DNA of 64,000 nucleotides from Calocera cornea HHB12733 (GCA_001632435.1 KV423925.1:264392-328391), one strand, 5' to 3'; counted from the first letter of the stretch, positions 45,231-57,204 are shown. The notes: generated by a model from the letters alone, not told the origin. A program made the numbers and translations.

Positions 45231-48200
45231 CTATATATCATTGAAATTAGGAGAAGTATCTAAGATATACCCGTGAATTAGCTGTTCGAAACTGACGAAG
45301 GATCCGCGCATTGCGTTGCGAACGTCGCTTCCAATGCTAATGCACAATTGGTTGAAGCACGTCCGAGCATGAAAGCTGGAGTAGCTACGTAGCGCTCCAC
45401 CCGCCACCGCGTGATTCCATGCTAGACGAATCTGTCAGGAGGAAAGTAGGTCTTCAGCAGTCATGTGCAGAACTCAAAGTACAACAAAGCGCACCTGTAT
45501 GGTTTGAGCTCCGATCCGGTCCAAACCGGTTGCCATCCTTACCAGTGCTTGACACCGGAAGGAGACATGGCGGGCTGAGTCTTCGGTCTCGTTGGGATCG
45601 ATCTGGAGAGCATGGTATAAAGCCGCCAAGGTTGAGGTAGGATCTGTGACACGCGGATGTCCCTTCCCGCGTAGATAACGGTCAAACGCCTGGCGAAAGC
45701 GTTGCAGACCGCTGTCGGAGTTCATGTTGTGACTCCATCGAAGGTGCTCGGCACCGAATCTCTCGGGATTGCTTGTGGCATCTGACCATAGAGCCTGAAG
45801 ACAGGTGCGAATGTCGCGGCTCATTTGGTGCACAAAGAACTGAATCTTATTGTAAGCTCGGGGAATCAAAATCAAGATGAATAGGGAGCAAACATGGCCG
45901 AAGGATCCTAGAAGGTCAATACCTTCACCAAAGTCCAACATAGAAGCCGTGGAGTGCGCGCCCGGTGACCCAAAGAGTACATACTCCCGAAAACGGGGCG
46001 TAACTTGGCGGTATTCATCCATACTTAGCAAAAGTGGGTCAGACGTGTCCATCATACGTTCAGCGAGTTCATCCTGCACCACATTGCTAAGTAGTTGTCT
46101 GGGATATTGAAGAAGAGTGAACTCACACAATCGATGGCTTGAAGATGAAATTTTAGCTGGCTATAAGACTGACGATGCTGGTTGAGGCACCAAGCACGGG
46201 ACATAGTGGGATCAAGGGCCGCCCACAGCTCCAACATCTCCGCTGCTTTCGGATCAACAGTTCGAACAAAGCTGAGATCTCGACAGAGCTCGTCCGCTGC
46301 ATTAGTTCCTCCTGGAAGATGCGGTGCCAGCGAATAGAGAAATATCCAGGGAGATAAATCAAGCGGAGGCGCACCCCAATGTACAAGTGCGATAGCAATG
46401 AGAGTGCCCCACGCTTTCCAGTACTCAGTGGGCATTCGCTTGGGATCAGGAGAACATTGAAGACCAAGATATCCGCTGGGAGTCGTGGCGAATTGATTGG
46501 CATGGCGTTCCGGAAAGAGCTGAATGGCATGCATAAGGGCAATCCGAGCTGGTCCAGCTCCTCGAGTGACTGGCCGCCCTACAATGGTACTGGAATTGAA
46601 AAATTCGGTGCTGCACACAGCTCCGTGGGTAAAATACTACATGAAAGTGGAAGAGATAAACTCACACTATGACTTGATAGCGAGTAGGGTGCATTCGGGC
46701 GAGGAAAATGTGTAAGTCCTGACGAGCTGCTTGTAGAGCGCCGATATTCTGCTCATGCACCAGCGTCTCAAAGATGGAAAGGCACTTGCTCCAAAGCCGT
46801 TCTGCTAGCGTTTGCAAAGCCATCTGCGTGTTGGTAGAACCCGGTGCAAGAGAAACGGTGAAGGGCAAGGATGCGGTGAAGCCCGGAGAGGCCGCTGAGC
46901 TCCCCTTGAAGTGAGGGAACAAGTCTGCAGCGGTTCTTTTCCATGACGGCGACAAGGTAGAACGGAGACCTGGGTCCGATAGATTCAAAATGAGTAAGTA
47001 CGCTAAGGAATGCATAGGCTAGAAACTCACACAAGTCACGAGGCGCATCCTGAGAGGCTGGAGGTGGGATATCCGGCTGTTCCCAGGTCACCTGCAGACG
47101 CGGACGTGATGGAACATGGATAACTGAGTCGGACTCGGCGCTCATTTCTCGGACTGAATGCCCCGATGAAATAGCTTCGGTTGATCTAGGAAGCGAAAGC
47201 GGGGAGAGCGGGCCATTCGACAATAAAGATTGTGGAGGGGAGAGCGGAAGTGACATGGTGGGTTCTTCGGTTCCAGACTGTTCGAGCGTATCTTGGAGTG
47301 ACACGGATCTGACGGTAGGAGAAGGGAGGGGACCAAAAAGGTCGGTAGGACGGTCGCGGGCCTGTAGCCGTCCAGACGCCGTGGTAGCAATGAGTAGCTC
47401 TGAGGAGAGAGACATAGAGACCAAGGAAGCAGTGCTGTGCGGTCGTGCGGGTGTGGTGGGGAGGGTCTGTGTTGAAATGCTTGGTATCGGACCTGTCAGA
47501 TCGATTTGCTCAACAGTATTAAGCATTGGTGTGGGATTCTGAGCAATCGGTGTTTGAACGAGGCAGGACACGCCTGAACACAAGTGGAGGTTGTAGGGAA
47601 CGCGGGGATGCTGATGGGAGACATCTTGCAGCACATATGTGGCGAAGCATTTGTGCCGACCGGGGGCCAAGTTGGGAACTGGACCAGGTATGGTATGGAA
47701 ACGTGGTGCTGGAGAACGAAATTAGCAAGATGAAGCCAGGGCCTCCGAAAGACGCCACTGCGCACCAACAAACACCGCAAGCCGCTCTGACACCAGCTGT
47801 CTGGGATCTCGCCAAGCCGCATATATCTTCGTCAACTGATTAGCGAGGGGACTGGTGTGATCCAATTCCTGGACGGCATACGGACCGGGCCCCAAGCCCG
47901 CAGCATTGGAACGTGTCCGAGGTCGTACGAAGTCAAACTGACGGGCTGACCAGTCAAATGTCTGAAGGGTTGGGACACTTGGTGCGGAAGGTTCTTCATC
48001 ATGGGACAGATAAAGGCCGTGCTGGGCAAGCCGGGATGATAAGAAATGTGAGAATTCTTCCGCAGTGCTACGGAGAGTGAGAGTGAGGAAGAAGAGTAGA
48101 TTGTTGGCCTTGAGAGTGTGAGTGAGTTGGAGAAGCTTGGCATCGGTAACTCCTCGAAGTGGATTATTGCGGGGGTTTACTGGATAGTGCAGATCCCCTT

Positions 48201-49138
48201 TCAACTGCAACAATGTTAGTCATACAGCTACATAGAGGGCCGGAGGATCAGATAGAAAATAGAACTCACGGGAGCTGGAAGTACGTATACCGTGATATCC
48301 AGAATGGGTCGAGGCTTTCTGTTCGAGTTTCCGGGCCTTCGAGAGGTGTCAGAACTGAGCGCAGACGATAGCGCAACTGCTTGGCTTTGTGCAGAGTGGG
48401 CCAAACGTTCCGCATTAGAAGTCAGAGAGGTGGTACCCTGCAGTCGAGAGGCAAATCTACCCCCAATCCGAACTGGAGAGGCGTGGATAGCTTGCAGTGC
48501 TTCCATGGGGTTTGCAGAGGGAAGGACAGGAGAGGTTGGCCTTGGGGCTCGTAAATGTGGTGGAGTCGCGGACGTTGAGGGGCTCAGGAAGGGCGCGGTA
48601 ATGGTCGAAGGTTGAGTATTGCTGGTCTGATTCGTTGGTGGCACCGAGAGAGTGGGGACATAGTGGTTCGACGCCGGCCAGAGCTGGCCAGGTGCAACAG
48701 TTTGGTGTGGGTTATAAGTCCGGGGAAGATGAAGACTGAATTCGAGGCCACACCGTTGGCCACTTGCTAATAGATTCTCACATTTGAGGGGAGGTTGCCA
48801 TTCGGGATTGAACTACTACAAAGTAAGCGAAAGTGAACGGTAGAGACAGAAACGTCCACTTACATTATAAAAGAAGGGACAATCGTTGAAAACTGTGCCA
48901 AAGCGGGCGGGCTGAGAGTCCACTGGATTCCAATGATCCCCCCATGAATGCGCGCACACACAGAGAGAGGAAGAGTCCAGAGAAACACCCAGGCGTTGTT
49001 CAATCTGAAGAGAAAGTAAGAATAAAGCGCAGAGGACGGACGCGAGATTCTTACTGGAATAATGAATCTGGCACACAGTGGAGCACATAGTTTGCAATGG
49101 AGGGGTGGCCAAGGGAAAATGGGTACTACGTTTGACAT
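45231..49138 (-). CDS. HECT-like protein with N-terminal Cys/His cluster, 1143 residues
   Basis: Nine exons (49138-49055, 49004-48864, 48812-48270, 48204-47766, 47708-47031, 46969-46666, 46589-46127, 46073-45495, 45431-45231) sum to 1144 codons with consistent phases. The first 130 residues carry Cys/His pairs that look zinc-binding (CKLC, CVCAHSWGDHW, CPFF and a later C-x6-C). A long Ser/Pro/Thr-rich region follows (about 140-600). The C-terminal 450 residues end with FDRYLRGKGHP and, in the last exon, SFHARTCFNQL, which matches the catalytic Cys loop of HECT ubiquitin ligases (Cys near residue 1102). A tail of about 40 residues follows. HECT enzymes take ubiquitin on that Cys before passing it to substrate. 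The rest of the HECT fold is too divergent to confirm by eye. Confidence 0.6.
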
Positions 49139-50185
49139 CTACGGTTGACGGCGTACGAATGGGGCAACAAGGTGGGATGGGGACGGAGTGCGGGTATGCG
49201 GGAACCAGGGATGCCCTCTCCCTGCCCTATAAGGCAGGGCCCAGTCCGGTGGTAGATGCAGCTCTAGAAAAGAAAGAAAATAATTGAGAAGCAGGTGGGC
49301 GTGTCAGAGATTTGGAAGCCCGAGCACCCATTACCTCATCTGAGGATACACGGACAAAAAAATGTGGAATTTACTGCATAAATTGGAAATTGATGCAGAT
49401 AGAATTAGAAGTCCGACCGTACGGGTGCGAAGTCCAGAGTGAACTTCTACTGTTCGGAGAAGTAGGCCGGAGAGCCGGGTAGGGCAAGGTAAGAGCCGGT
49501 ATGAGCCGGTATGAGCCGGTATGAGCCGGTACAAGACCGTAGAGACGGGATCAATCAGGATTTGGCAGGTTTGAGCGGGGGAAAGCGGGGATATGCGGGC
49601 AAGCTGTGGGATAGCAGGATCTACAAGGAAATGGCGGGATACAGCAGGATCTATCGGGACAATTACATCCGTCAGCACTGCACCCGTATTTGTGTCCACG
49701 TCGTTCAGTCATACCCTGATCTTCCTGCTGCGACTTGCATGTACGATTCTTAGCTCTCAACTACCGCGACCGCTGCTCTTGACCCGTAGTATTCGGCGCT
49801 AGTGCACCGAGAATATCACTTCCAGACGTCTGGTGCATACTGTGCTATCAGTGAGCAAGAAGACTGCGTGCAAATGGCGGTGCCGTCCTTGACCGGATAG
49901 CATGCTTATCCCCGGCGCCTGGCCATGGATTCATCACCAGGCGGCATTTCGCCGCTCTGTCATCCATCCTTTCGAAATATGTTACCGCTTGTGCAACATA
50001 CACAATGCCTTGAGGGATGTGTCTGATCTGTCTCGAGCGTCTTACCAAGAAAAGATGAGAATACGACTCTCGGGTTTGCACCTATGGACATCCAGCATAT
50101 ATACCCCGCTGCTGACGATTGAGCGCGCATCAATCGACTTTTCCATACTCCCCTATCTCCACTACAAGGCATTGAAAAGCAGAGG
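49139..50185. other. intergenic, divergent promoters of HECT-like gene and hydrolase 1
   Basis: Contains the repeat array listed next and a TATATA element near 50098-50103, about 90 bp upstream of the hydrolase 1 ATG. No gene is supported. Confidence 0.45.
49466..49660 (-). repeat. 10-bp tandem repeat plus GATCCTGCTG-type degenerate array
   Basis: Four near-identical decamers (AAGAGCCGGT then three ATGAGCCGGT, 49491-49530) pass into degenerate units with AGCGGG and AGCAGGATCTA. Read on the minus strand these are TAGATCCTGCT and ATCCCGC words, like the arrays upstream of the integrase and MYND genes, and they lie upstream of the minus-strand HECT-like gene. Confidence 0.7.
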
Positions 50186-51219
50186 ATGGCCAAGGGAAAG
50201 ATTCTTGCGCTTCATGGTTTTGGGCAGAACGCGCATATTTTCAAGACTCAGGTGAGCCTTTTCCGTAGTATGCACGTATTCGGCTCTGACCCTAGACAAG
50301 ATCAAGTCGATTTGCCGATCGTGCGAAGATGAGTTTGAGTTCGGTATGGATTCGCCTCCAGACATGATCAGCCAGCGCTCAACTCATATCTTAGTGTTCC
50401 TGGACGGTCCCATCTTGGTTCAGCTTCCCGACGAGCCATGTAACGGCATTTCCTTGTTCAACGACAACGGTTTACCAATCTCTCGGAGACCTCCGGAAGC
50501 TGTCGATCCCCTGACGACACCACGTGGCTGGTTCACGTTCAATGAGACATGGTCCGAATTTTATGGAGTGGAGGAGTCTTTGCTGTTCCTGAGATCTGCA
50601 TTGATGAAGGAACATTTCGACGTATGCTTGCCAATGAAACTACCACTCCAGATCCTGACAGATTTCATAGGGAATCTTCGCTTTCAGTCAAGGAGCTTCA
50701 ATAGCCTCCTATCTTTGCACCTATGTATGTCCCATGTCTCCGCGATGTTCCAGATGACTCATCCCTCTCAAGCTTGAAGATCCCTTGGCCCACCCCATGT
50801 TCTACCCTCGCTTCCATCCGCCCATGAAATTTGCCATCTTCGCTTGCAGCCTCTGTCCAGTTCATCCACCGCTTCCCGCTCGTCTCCGGACGCCGACGCT
50901 CCACGTCCTGGGGCGCACCGATACTTTCATGCCCGCAACCAAATCCTGGGCGCTTATCGGAGCCTGCACGAATGCGAGGGTCGAATACCACGAAGGCGGT
51001 CACTTTGTCCGCACAAAGGCAACGTGGCGGAAATTTTTCCGCGAGTGGATGCTCGCCTTCCGCCCAGGATCGTGGGTCGATCCTGATGACGTTCTGAGCC
51101 CCATGCCTACGGTTATCAGCGAGGAGTCCTTGGCCAGAGCGCGGACCCCGATTTCCGAACTAACGGCGCTGGGATCTGGTCTGCCTGTCAACCCAGAATG
51201 CGGGCTATGCATGGCCTAG
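50186..51219 (+). CDS. FSH1-type serine hydrolase 1
   Basis: Five exons (50186-50251, 50301-50343, 50395-50621, 50671-50724, 50773-51219) give 278 residues of an alpha/beta-hydrolase of the FSH1 family. Visible are the oxyanion-side KILALHGFGQNA, the nucleophile elbow FSQGAS, the acid LGRTDTF and the His in YHEGGHF. The first elbow residue is Ala (AFSQG) where family members and copy 2 have Gly (GFSQG). Copy 2 (52216) has the same exon structure. The C-terminal 50 residues are low in conservation. Members hydrolyse small esters or thioesters; some act in natural-product clusters, but the substrate here is unknown. Confidence 0.82.
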
Positions 51220-52215
51220 GCTACTCTGGTGATGTGATGTGAGAACATGACCAGGCTCATGGGATCATCTTTAGAATGACATCAGAGTTGGTTTTAGAGC
51301 AAGAGACAAGGGGTGTAATCACATGCTGGTGTTGAACCACGTCCTGAACCAATAGAACTATCAGCGTGACGCCTTTATACCCAAGAGCAACAGACGACCC
51401 GATGCATTCGCTTCCTTCTACTCGTAGCAGATGCCCGTACGCATAGCAGATGCCCGTACGCATATCTGCATGCAATATACAGATTCCTTCACGACGTTCT
51501 CCTCGAAATTGTGAGTCAGACGTGCGTTATTCGTGGCACTTGCCGAGCCTGTCCACTTCAGCCTTCCTGATCCATATCCGCGCTATCTGCTATTTGAACA
51601 CCATGTGCACATGGATAGGCTCCCAGCTTTATGGAAGAAAGTACTGAATTTGGCTGAGCAGGCGGATCCGTTCTGACTACGCTCTCCTAACGAGATCTGA
51701 TTCCGCACATGGCAATAAGCGCTTGTCGTCGTCGCGACGATTCCTTCTCCCCAAGATCAGCGTCCGTATGCTTAAGGTACTATCCACTGCTTGGAGTTCA
51801 CCCCTAGCCTTGCTGTTCCTCGTCGATCCTGGGACACATTCTCATAATGCGAAATGACCGCACGCACCCGCAGCAAATTTGTCAACCGTACAAATATGGC
51901 AGTACTCTCTTGAGTTGGTGGTGCATGAAGTCACGGCTGGCAGTACATACCCTGGGATTCTCCGGCAATTTTCTTGGTTCTGTTGCTCATCGGTGTCTGT
52001 AATCTATGTTGACCATGTGCAAGCAAGGCGACATATGAAGTATGTGTTTGGAGCATACTGTTCAACCGAATGTAGCCGAAGATCACTGCGAGTCAGGCTA
52101 GATTGCTCTGGATTGACTGGAACTTGGCACATAGGCGCATGGAGACTTACCGGCGGTATATATAAACCCTGCTGTCCCTGCCGACGTTTCTCATCTACCT
52201 TACAGGTCGAGAGAA
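51220..52215. other. intergenic promoter of hydrolase 2
   Basis: About 1 kb with no supported gene; contains a directly repeated AGATGCCCGTACGCATA word at 51429-51464 and a TATA box (below). Confidence 0.5.
52157..52166 (+). promoter_or_regulatory. TATA box of hydrolase 2
   Basis: TATATATAAA lies 50-60 bp upstream of the ATG at 52216. Confidence 0.65.
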
Positions 52216-53212
52216 ATGGCCAAGGGCAAGATACTTGTGCTTCACGGGTTTGGGCAAAACTCCTACATTTTCAGGATGCAGGTGCGCTCTTCTCAATCTC
52301 AGCATGTGCAACGCTGACCTTGAGTCAGATCAGATCCATCTACAAGGCATGCATGGACGACTATAACTTTGGTAGTGCTTTCTGACTGAGCCGAAGCGTG
52401 ACATCTAACAGGATTGTCAGTGTTTCTTGACGGACCCGTCGTTGCCCATCTACCGGACGAGCCGTGCAACGGTGTTTCCCTCTTCGACGACAAGGGCTTG
52501 CCGATATGTAGGAGACCGCCGTTTGCACTCGACCCACTAGTAACGCCACGTGGCTGGTTTACTTTCAACGAAGACTGGACCAAGTACGAAGGAGTGGACG
52601 ATGCGCTGCGATACTTGAAATCGGTCTTAGTGTCCCAGCAGTTTGACGTGCGTTTTTCCTATGAGCAACCTTGATTCTCATCCAACCCTATCCAAAGGGC
52701 ATAATCGGTTTCAGTCAAGGCGCTTTGATGGCGTCATACCTCTGCGCATATGTAGGCTTCTTATGCTCACCGATGATAAGAGATCTCACTACTTCCAGCT
52801 GGAGGACCCAACGGGCCACCCGCTCTTCTTCCCTCGTTTCCACCCACCGATGAAGTTCGCCATCTTCGCATGCAGTCTTCCGCCCGTTGACCCGTCTTTA
52901 CCCGCGCTCCTCCAAACGCCGACCCTGCACGTCCTGGGCCGCATCGACACATTCATGGGCGCCAACCAGTCTTTGGCGCTCGCTCAGGCATGTGAGAAGC
53001 CGAGGGTGGAATATCACGAAGGCGGGCACTACATCCAGACTAAGGCTACTTGGCGGAGGTTCTTCCGTGAGTGGATGCTGGCTTTTCGGCCTGGTGCAAC
53101 AATTCGACCGGATGACGTTCCGAGCCCTGGGGCAATAGAGAGGTTGCGCTCCCCCCGTACCAGCGGCTCGCACGGTCCCTGGTGCGACTTGGGTGACACA
53201 ACCAGCAAATGA
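52216..53212 (+). CDS. FSH1-type serine hydrolase 2
   Basis: Tandem paralogue of hydrolase 1: exons 52216-52281, 52329-52371, 52412-52647, 52698-52751, 52799-53212, total 270 residues. It keeps KILVLHGFGQNS, GIIGFSQGAL (Ser nucleophile), LGRIDTFMG (Asp) and YHEGGHYIQTKATW (His). Copies share the block FHPPMKFAIFACSL. The last 30 residues differ from copy 1. A degenerate copy of its 3' end occurs in reverse at 58568-58745. Confidence 0.82.
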
Positions 53213-53435
53213 CATCCCAACTGAAGAATTACGATAGTTTGGTCGATGTGTCTTGTCATGGGCGATTGACCTTTGTACCAGACCAATAATACTATTATCC
53301 CATCCAGAGCCTACTTAAAGTTGCTCGTTTGTACGAGAAGCTGCCTGAACTGACCAATCAGGGCACCGGAACTGAGTTACTGAATAGGGACCCCGTTCGT
53401 ACGAGCGTTGCGCAATCTCTCTAATGTCCGTTTAC

Positions 53436-53789
53436 GAAGGGTCGGATCGTCAATGGTCGTTCTGATTATGCTCAGAGAAAGCTGAAGCAAAAGCAGAAGC
53501 CTCCTCCTCTTGGCTCCCCTTTCCCCTGTGGATGGTATGGTGCTCGCTTGTCAGACGAGGCCCGGCTTCCGCCTTAGTGGTCTTTCACAAAGGCGTTTGG
53601 AACGACCCTGGTCTCGAACGCGCGACAGTTACGCGACCCTTTGTTACGAATTCCTTCTCTCGTGGAGTGGCTTACCCGCTAGACCAAAGCGTCTTATACT
53701 CGTTTATGCTTGGTCCACAATACTTGGTCAGGGAGCACCCCTCACATCGTCTGATGCCGTGCAACGGCCGTATCCATCTTTGACGACAA
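53436..53789 (-). mobile_element. tRNA-like SINE candidate, copy 1
   Basis: Read on the minus strand, a 350-bp unit starts with TTGTCGTCAA, contains a pol III A box-like TGGTCTAGCGG (near 53676-53688) and a B box-like GCGTTCGAGAC (near 53611-53621), and ends GATCCGACCC. It is nearly the reverse complement of copy 2. The flanks 53213-53435 and 53790-54264 hold nothing else I recognise. Confidence 0.7.
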
Positions 53790-54264
53790 TATAAACACCA
53801 TCTTTTCGACGCTTCATCCGCGAGGTACAACCTGTGTTGAAGTAACTGTCTCGGATAATTGCAAATTCACGCAAACCACACGAACATGACAAGTCCAATT
53901 CACACTAATCAAAGAAAAACAATACGCAGCATCGTCATGTTCGCCGTCCCTACCGTAGACTCTTACGTCTGCTACCTGAAAACCTTCTGAACTGCCGTTG
54001 GGAGCGATGCTGAACGCGAAGATAACTTACAATCACTATGATGGACCAGTTCCTGCAGTAAGGCAGTCGTACGTTGGTAGCTCCTCGCACAGCCTCGTAA
54101 TTAAATGTAATGAGGTAACTAGGCTAACTACACCTGTCAAATCAGGTCCCTTCCGAGCTCACTCTTATTCACACGACAACGTCTACGTTGTTGAATTACA
54201 GCCAAGGCTGGAGCCGGCGGCGTCGACATCCGGGCTCTTGGTGTGGTAGAGGACGCCGCTCAAA

Positions 54265-54616
54265 TTGTCGTCAATGATGGATACGGTCTTTGGACGGCAT
54301 CAGACGATGTGACGGGTGCTCTCGTGCTGACCAAGTATTGTGGACCAAGCATAAACAAGTATAAGACACTTTGGTCTAGCGGGTAAGCCACTCCACGAGA
54401 GAAGGAATCCGTAACAAAGGGTCGCGTAACTGTCGCGCGTTCGAGACAGGGTCGTACCAAACGCAATTGTGAAAGACCACTAAGGCGGAAGCCGGGCCTC
54501 GTCTGACAAGCGAGCACTATACGATCCACGGGGAAAAGGGGAGCCGAGAGGAGGAGGCTTCTGCTTTTGCTTCAGCTTTCTCTGAGCATAATCAGAACGA
54601 TGATCTACGATCCGAT
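54265..54616 (+). mobile_element. tRNA-like SINE candidate, copy 2
   Basis: Same unit in plus orientation: A box at 54372-54382, B box at 54437-54447, then a G/A-rich part (GGGAGCCGAGAGGAGGAGG) and an end at GATCCGA. With copy 1 it forms an inverted pair about 475 bp apart. Confidence 0.7.
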
Positions 54617-54895
54617 GATACAGGCGCAAAGGCCACAGCCGCGCGTGACTGATGATGACAGATCTCATCTCGTAACTCATCGTGGCGTGTACTTATACAT
54701 ACGTCGAATACCACAGTTGTTGTCGCGACTTGCGTACAATGCCAGGTCCATGCGACTACATGCATACAAGACACCTCTCCCGGTTGGCTTTCCAAACACG
54801 ATTCTTGGTACCACATTTCTCAGTGCCCATCCAATGAATCAAGCTCGCACCGCCCTCCACCCAGGAAGATCACGGTCGCCCAAGGCTGCGGCAGC

Positions 54896-57204
54896 TCAGA
54901 ACTCTGGGAAGTAATTCCGCCCGTCGCCCATGTCACCCGCGGTCTGGTTGTACTCCGCAAAGTCGACCTCGTTGTACGTCTCAAAGTTCCTATCCAAGCA
55001 ATCAGCACGTGCGCCCGTTCATGTGGTCGCGAAGCTGCACTCACTCGCCCTCGCCGGGGATCCAAGGCACCCTGATGCCCCCCGCGCGTCCGAAGTATTC
55101 CCCCGCGCTACCCTCGAGCGACTCCCAGTGTATCCCAGAGAAGAACGGGTCGAGCATGACGTCCTCGGCGCCCGTCGCGCCGTCAGTCGCCTTCAAGCTT
55201 CCCACGCTGCTCACGCTCGCCCGGCTCTTGTCCGACACTCGTCCATGCCCGTACCGGCTCGACAGGTCCTTCGTCATCGTCCGCTCCAGGAAGGCCTGCT
55301 CGACCGTACCGATATACTGGCGCGGGAAGGACGGGCGGCCGTCCAGGATCCGCTGGTAGAGCATCGCTGGGTTCGCCGCGACGAAGGGAGGGGCACCGAC
55401 GAGCATCTCGAATACGAGGATGCCGAGCGAGTACCAGTCGACGGACTTGGTGTATGGCTGATGTGCGATGAGCTCCGGGGCTAGGTAGTCCGGTGTGCCG
55501 CATAGCGTGAAGGTGATGTCCGGGACGTACTTGGCAAAGCCGAAGTCGGTGAGCTTGATGTGACCGGAAGGCGTGAGGAGTATGTTCTATGCGCATATAC
55601 TCAGTATATGCAGCCCTCAGCATGTGGGAAGACGCACCTCGGGCTTCAGATCCCTGTAGATGATGTCCATCCTGTGCAGATACCCAAGCGCGAGGACCAC
55701 TTCAGCCGCATAGAACCTCGCCACGCTGACCGGGAACCGCTCCGCCTTCCTGAGCAGCGTGAAAAGTTCCCCTCCACTCACATACTCCATGACCATATAC
55801 ACGTTTGTCGGGTCCTGCCACGTCCCGTACAGGTTGACGAGGAACGGGCAGCGCCCGGCCGTGCTGCCATCATAGGCGGACGCGGAGGGGGAGGAGGCGG
55901 CGAACAGGAGGGCGCGCTCGGCGTTGGTGTGCTCGACCTGGGAAAGGCCGACGAGCTTGTTCTTGCTGAGGACTTTGATCGCGAACAGCCGGGCATTGTG
56001 CATCGACCGCACTACCGCGCATGTGTAAGCATCACTGGCCGCCAGTAGAGAGATAGAACGTACCGAGATGCACCCTCCCGAACGTCCCCGTCCCGAGCGT
56101 CCTGCTCCACTCAAACTCCCCAAACGCATAATGCTGCGCCTTCCTCTTTGCCTGCTCTCCCCCACCCGGCGCCACCTTCCCGGACGCCACGTCCCTGCTC
56201 CTCCTGACCTCTTTCCAGACATCTTCGTCCACCCTTGGCCAGTACCGCCCGTTCACCCAGCGCCGCTCGCAGAGGGAGTACCACGCTTCAACCCAGCGCG
56301 TGCTGGATATATACACCGGCCCGAGCGTTGGGTATGCCTGGAGCAGAGTGGTGAGGTGGAGCTCGGTCTGGTACGGGTTGTCGCCTTCGGGAGGGGCAGG
56401 CACGGGCGTCAGGGTAGGTGGAAGGGCCCAGAAGTGCGCTGCATAATCCCCCTGCAGAGCGCGCACGACCGTGCTGGTCGGTACAGCGCCGGGGGTGCCG
56501 ATGGAGGCGATCGAGCCGGTCGATCCCGAAACGAGGCTCGGGATGCTCCCCGTCCCCGTCTCATAGGAAGACATGTCGACGCTCATCGCCCTTTCCTGGG
56601 GCGCGCCCAGGCCGACGTACGCGCCCGTGAGGTCGGAGAAGGATGCACGCACGTCGATGCCCAGCTCCCCACGGCTGTCGCGCATGTCCCAGTACGCTTG
56701 ATCGGTGGCAGTGCTGATGACTGTGAGGCCTTCGTCCGCATAGTATGCTTCCTGCTCGCTCGCGTGGGTGTAGGTGAACCCACCGTGCAGGAGGGTGAGC
56801 CCGTGCAGGTCCTGTTCCATGTCCATCTCCGCGTCGCTGCTCAGCGTAGTCGAGAACCGCAGCGGTGTGCGAAAGCTCGTGCCTGTCGTGCTCGGTGTGC
56901 CTGGGCTTGCAGGTGCGGGGGAAGGCGAGTGTGGGAGAGGGAAGGGCGAGGGGCGGTATCGTTCCCAGTTGTTGCTGTCCGCGTCGGGAGGGGTGCTCTC
57001 TGTGCTCGTCCCCCTGGTGCCTTGCTTAGACGGCGGAGTGCTGGGAGCTGCCCTCACCACGCCTGGGGTATTTGCACCGCGCACGGGGGAGGGCGACACA
57101 TTGGCGCCTTGTGCTATTGTGAGCTCCCGATGAATGAGACGGTCAAAGGACAAAGACGAACCTGCGGGCACGGCAGGGGACGGCGAGGACGGATCTACTT
57201 CCAT
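54896..57204 (-). CDS. PKA-type (AGC) protein kinase catalytic subunit with long N-terminal extension
   Basis: Four exons (57204-56064, 56011-55638, 55586-55045, 54989-54896) give 716 residues. The kinase domain begins near residue 365: [12 protein letters not shown] (Gly loop), [11 protein letters not shown] (Lys), VEHTNAER (PKA-like helix C), [34 protein letters not shown] (activation loop Thr before Leu-Cys-Gly-Thr-Pro) and [18 protein letters not shown]. The tail (VDFAEYNQ, ending NYFPEF) matches the hydrophobic C-terminus of PKA. PKA phosphorylates Ser/Thr downstream of cAMP. The 360-residue extension is Ser/Thr/Pro-rich and ends with a conserved-looking [18 protein letters not shown] segment. 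Only about 50 residues precede the domain in animal PKA; fungal enzymes often have longer ones. The ATG 57204 is the first in frame. Confidence 0.85.

Noticed and set aside
46768..47020. Alternative reading through the HECT-like intron ending at 46768
   Set aside because: It looks protein-like but ends in a stop; using the GTGAGT donor at 47030 and acceptor at 46970 keeps phase through all nine exons to the catalytic Cys.
54365..54460. Functional tRNA gene
   Set aside because: A and B boxes are present, but the T stem and D stem do not pair properly and no anticodon arm fits. The unit is repeated with extra 3' sequence, so a SINE-like element is more likely.
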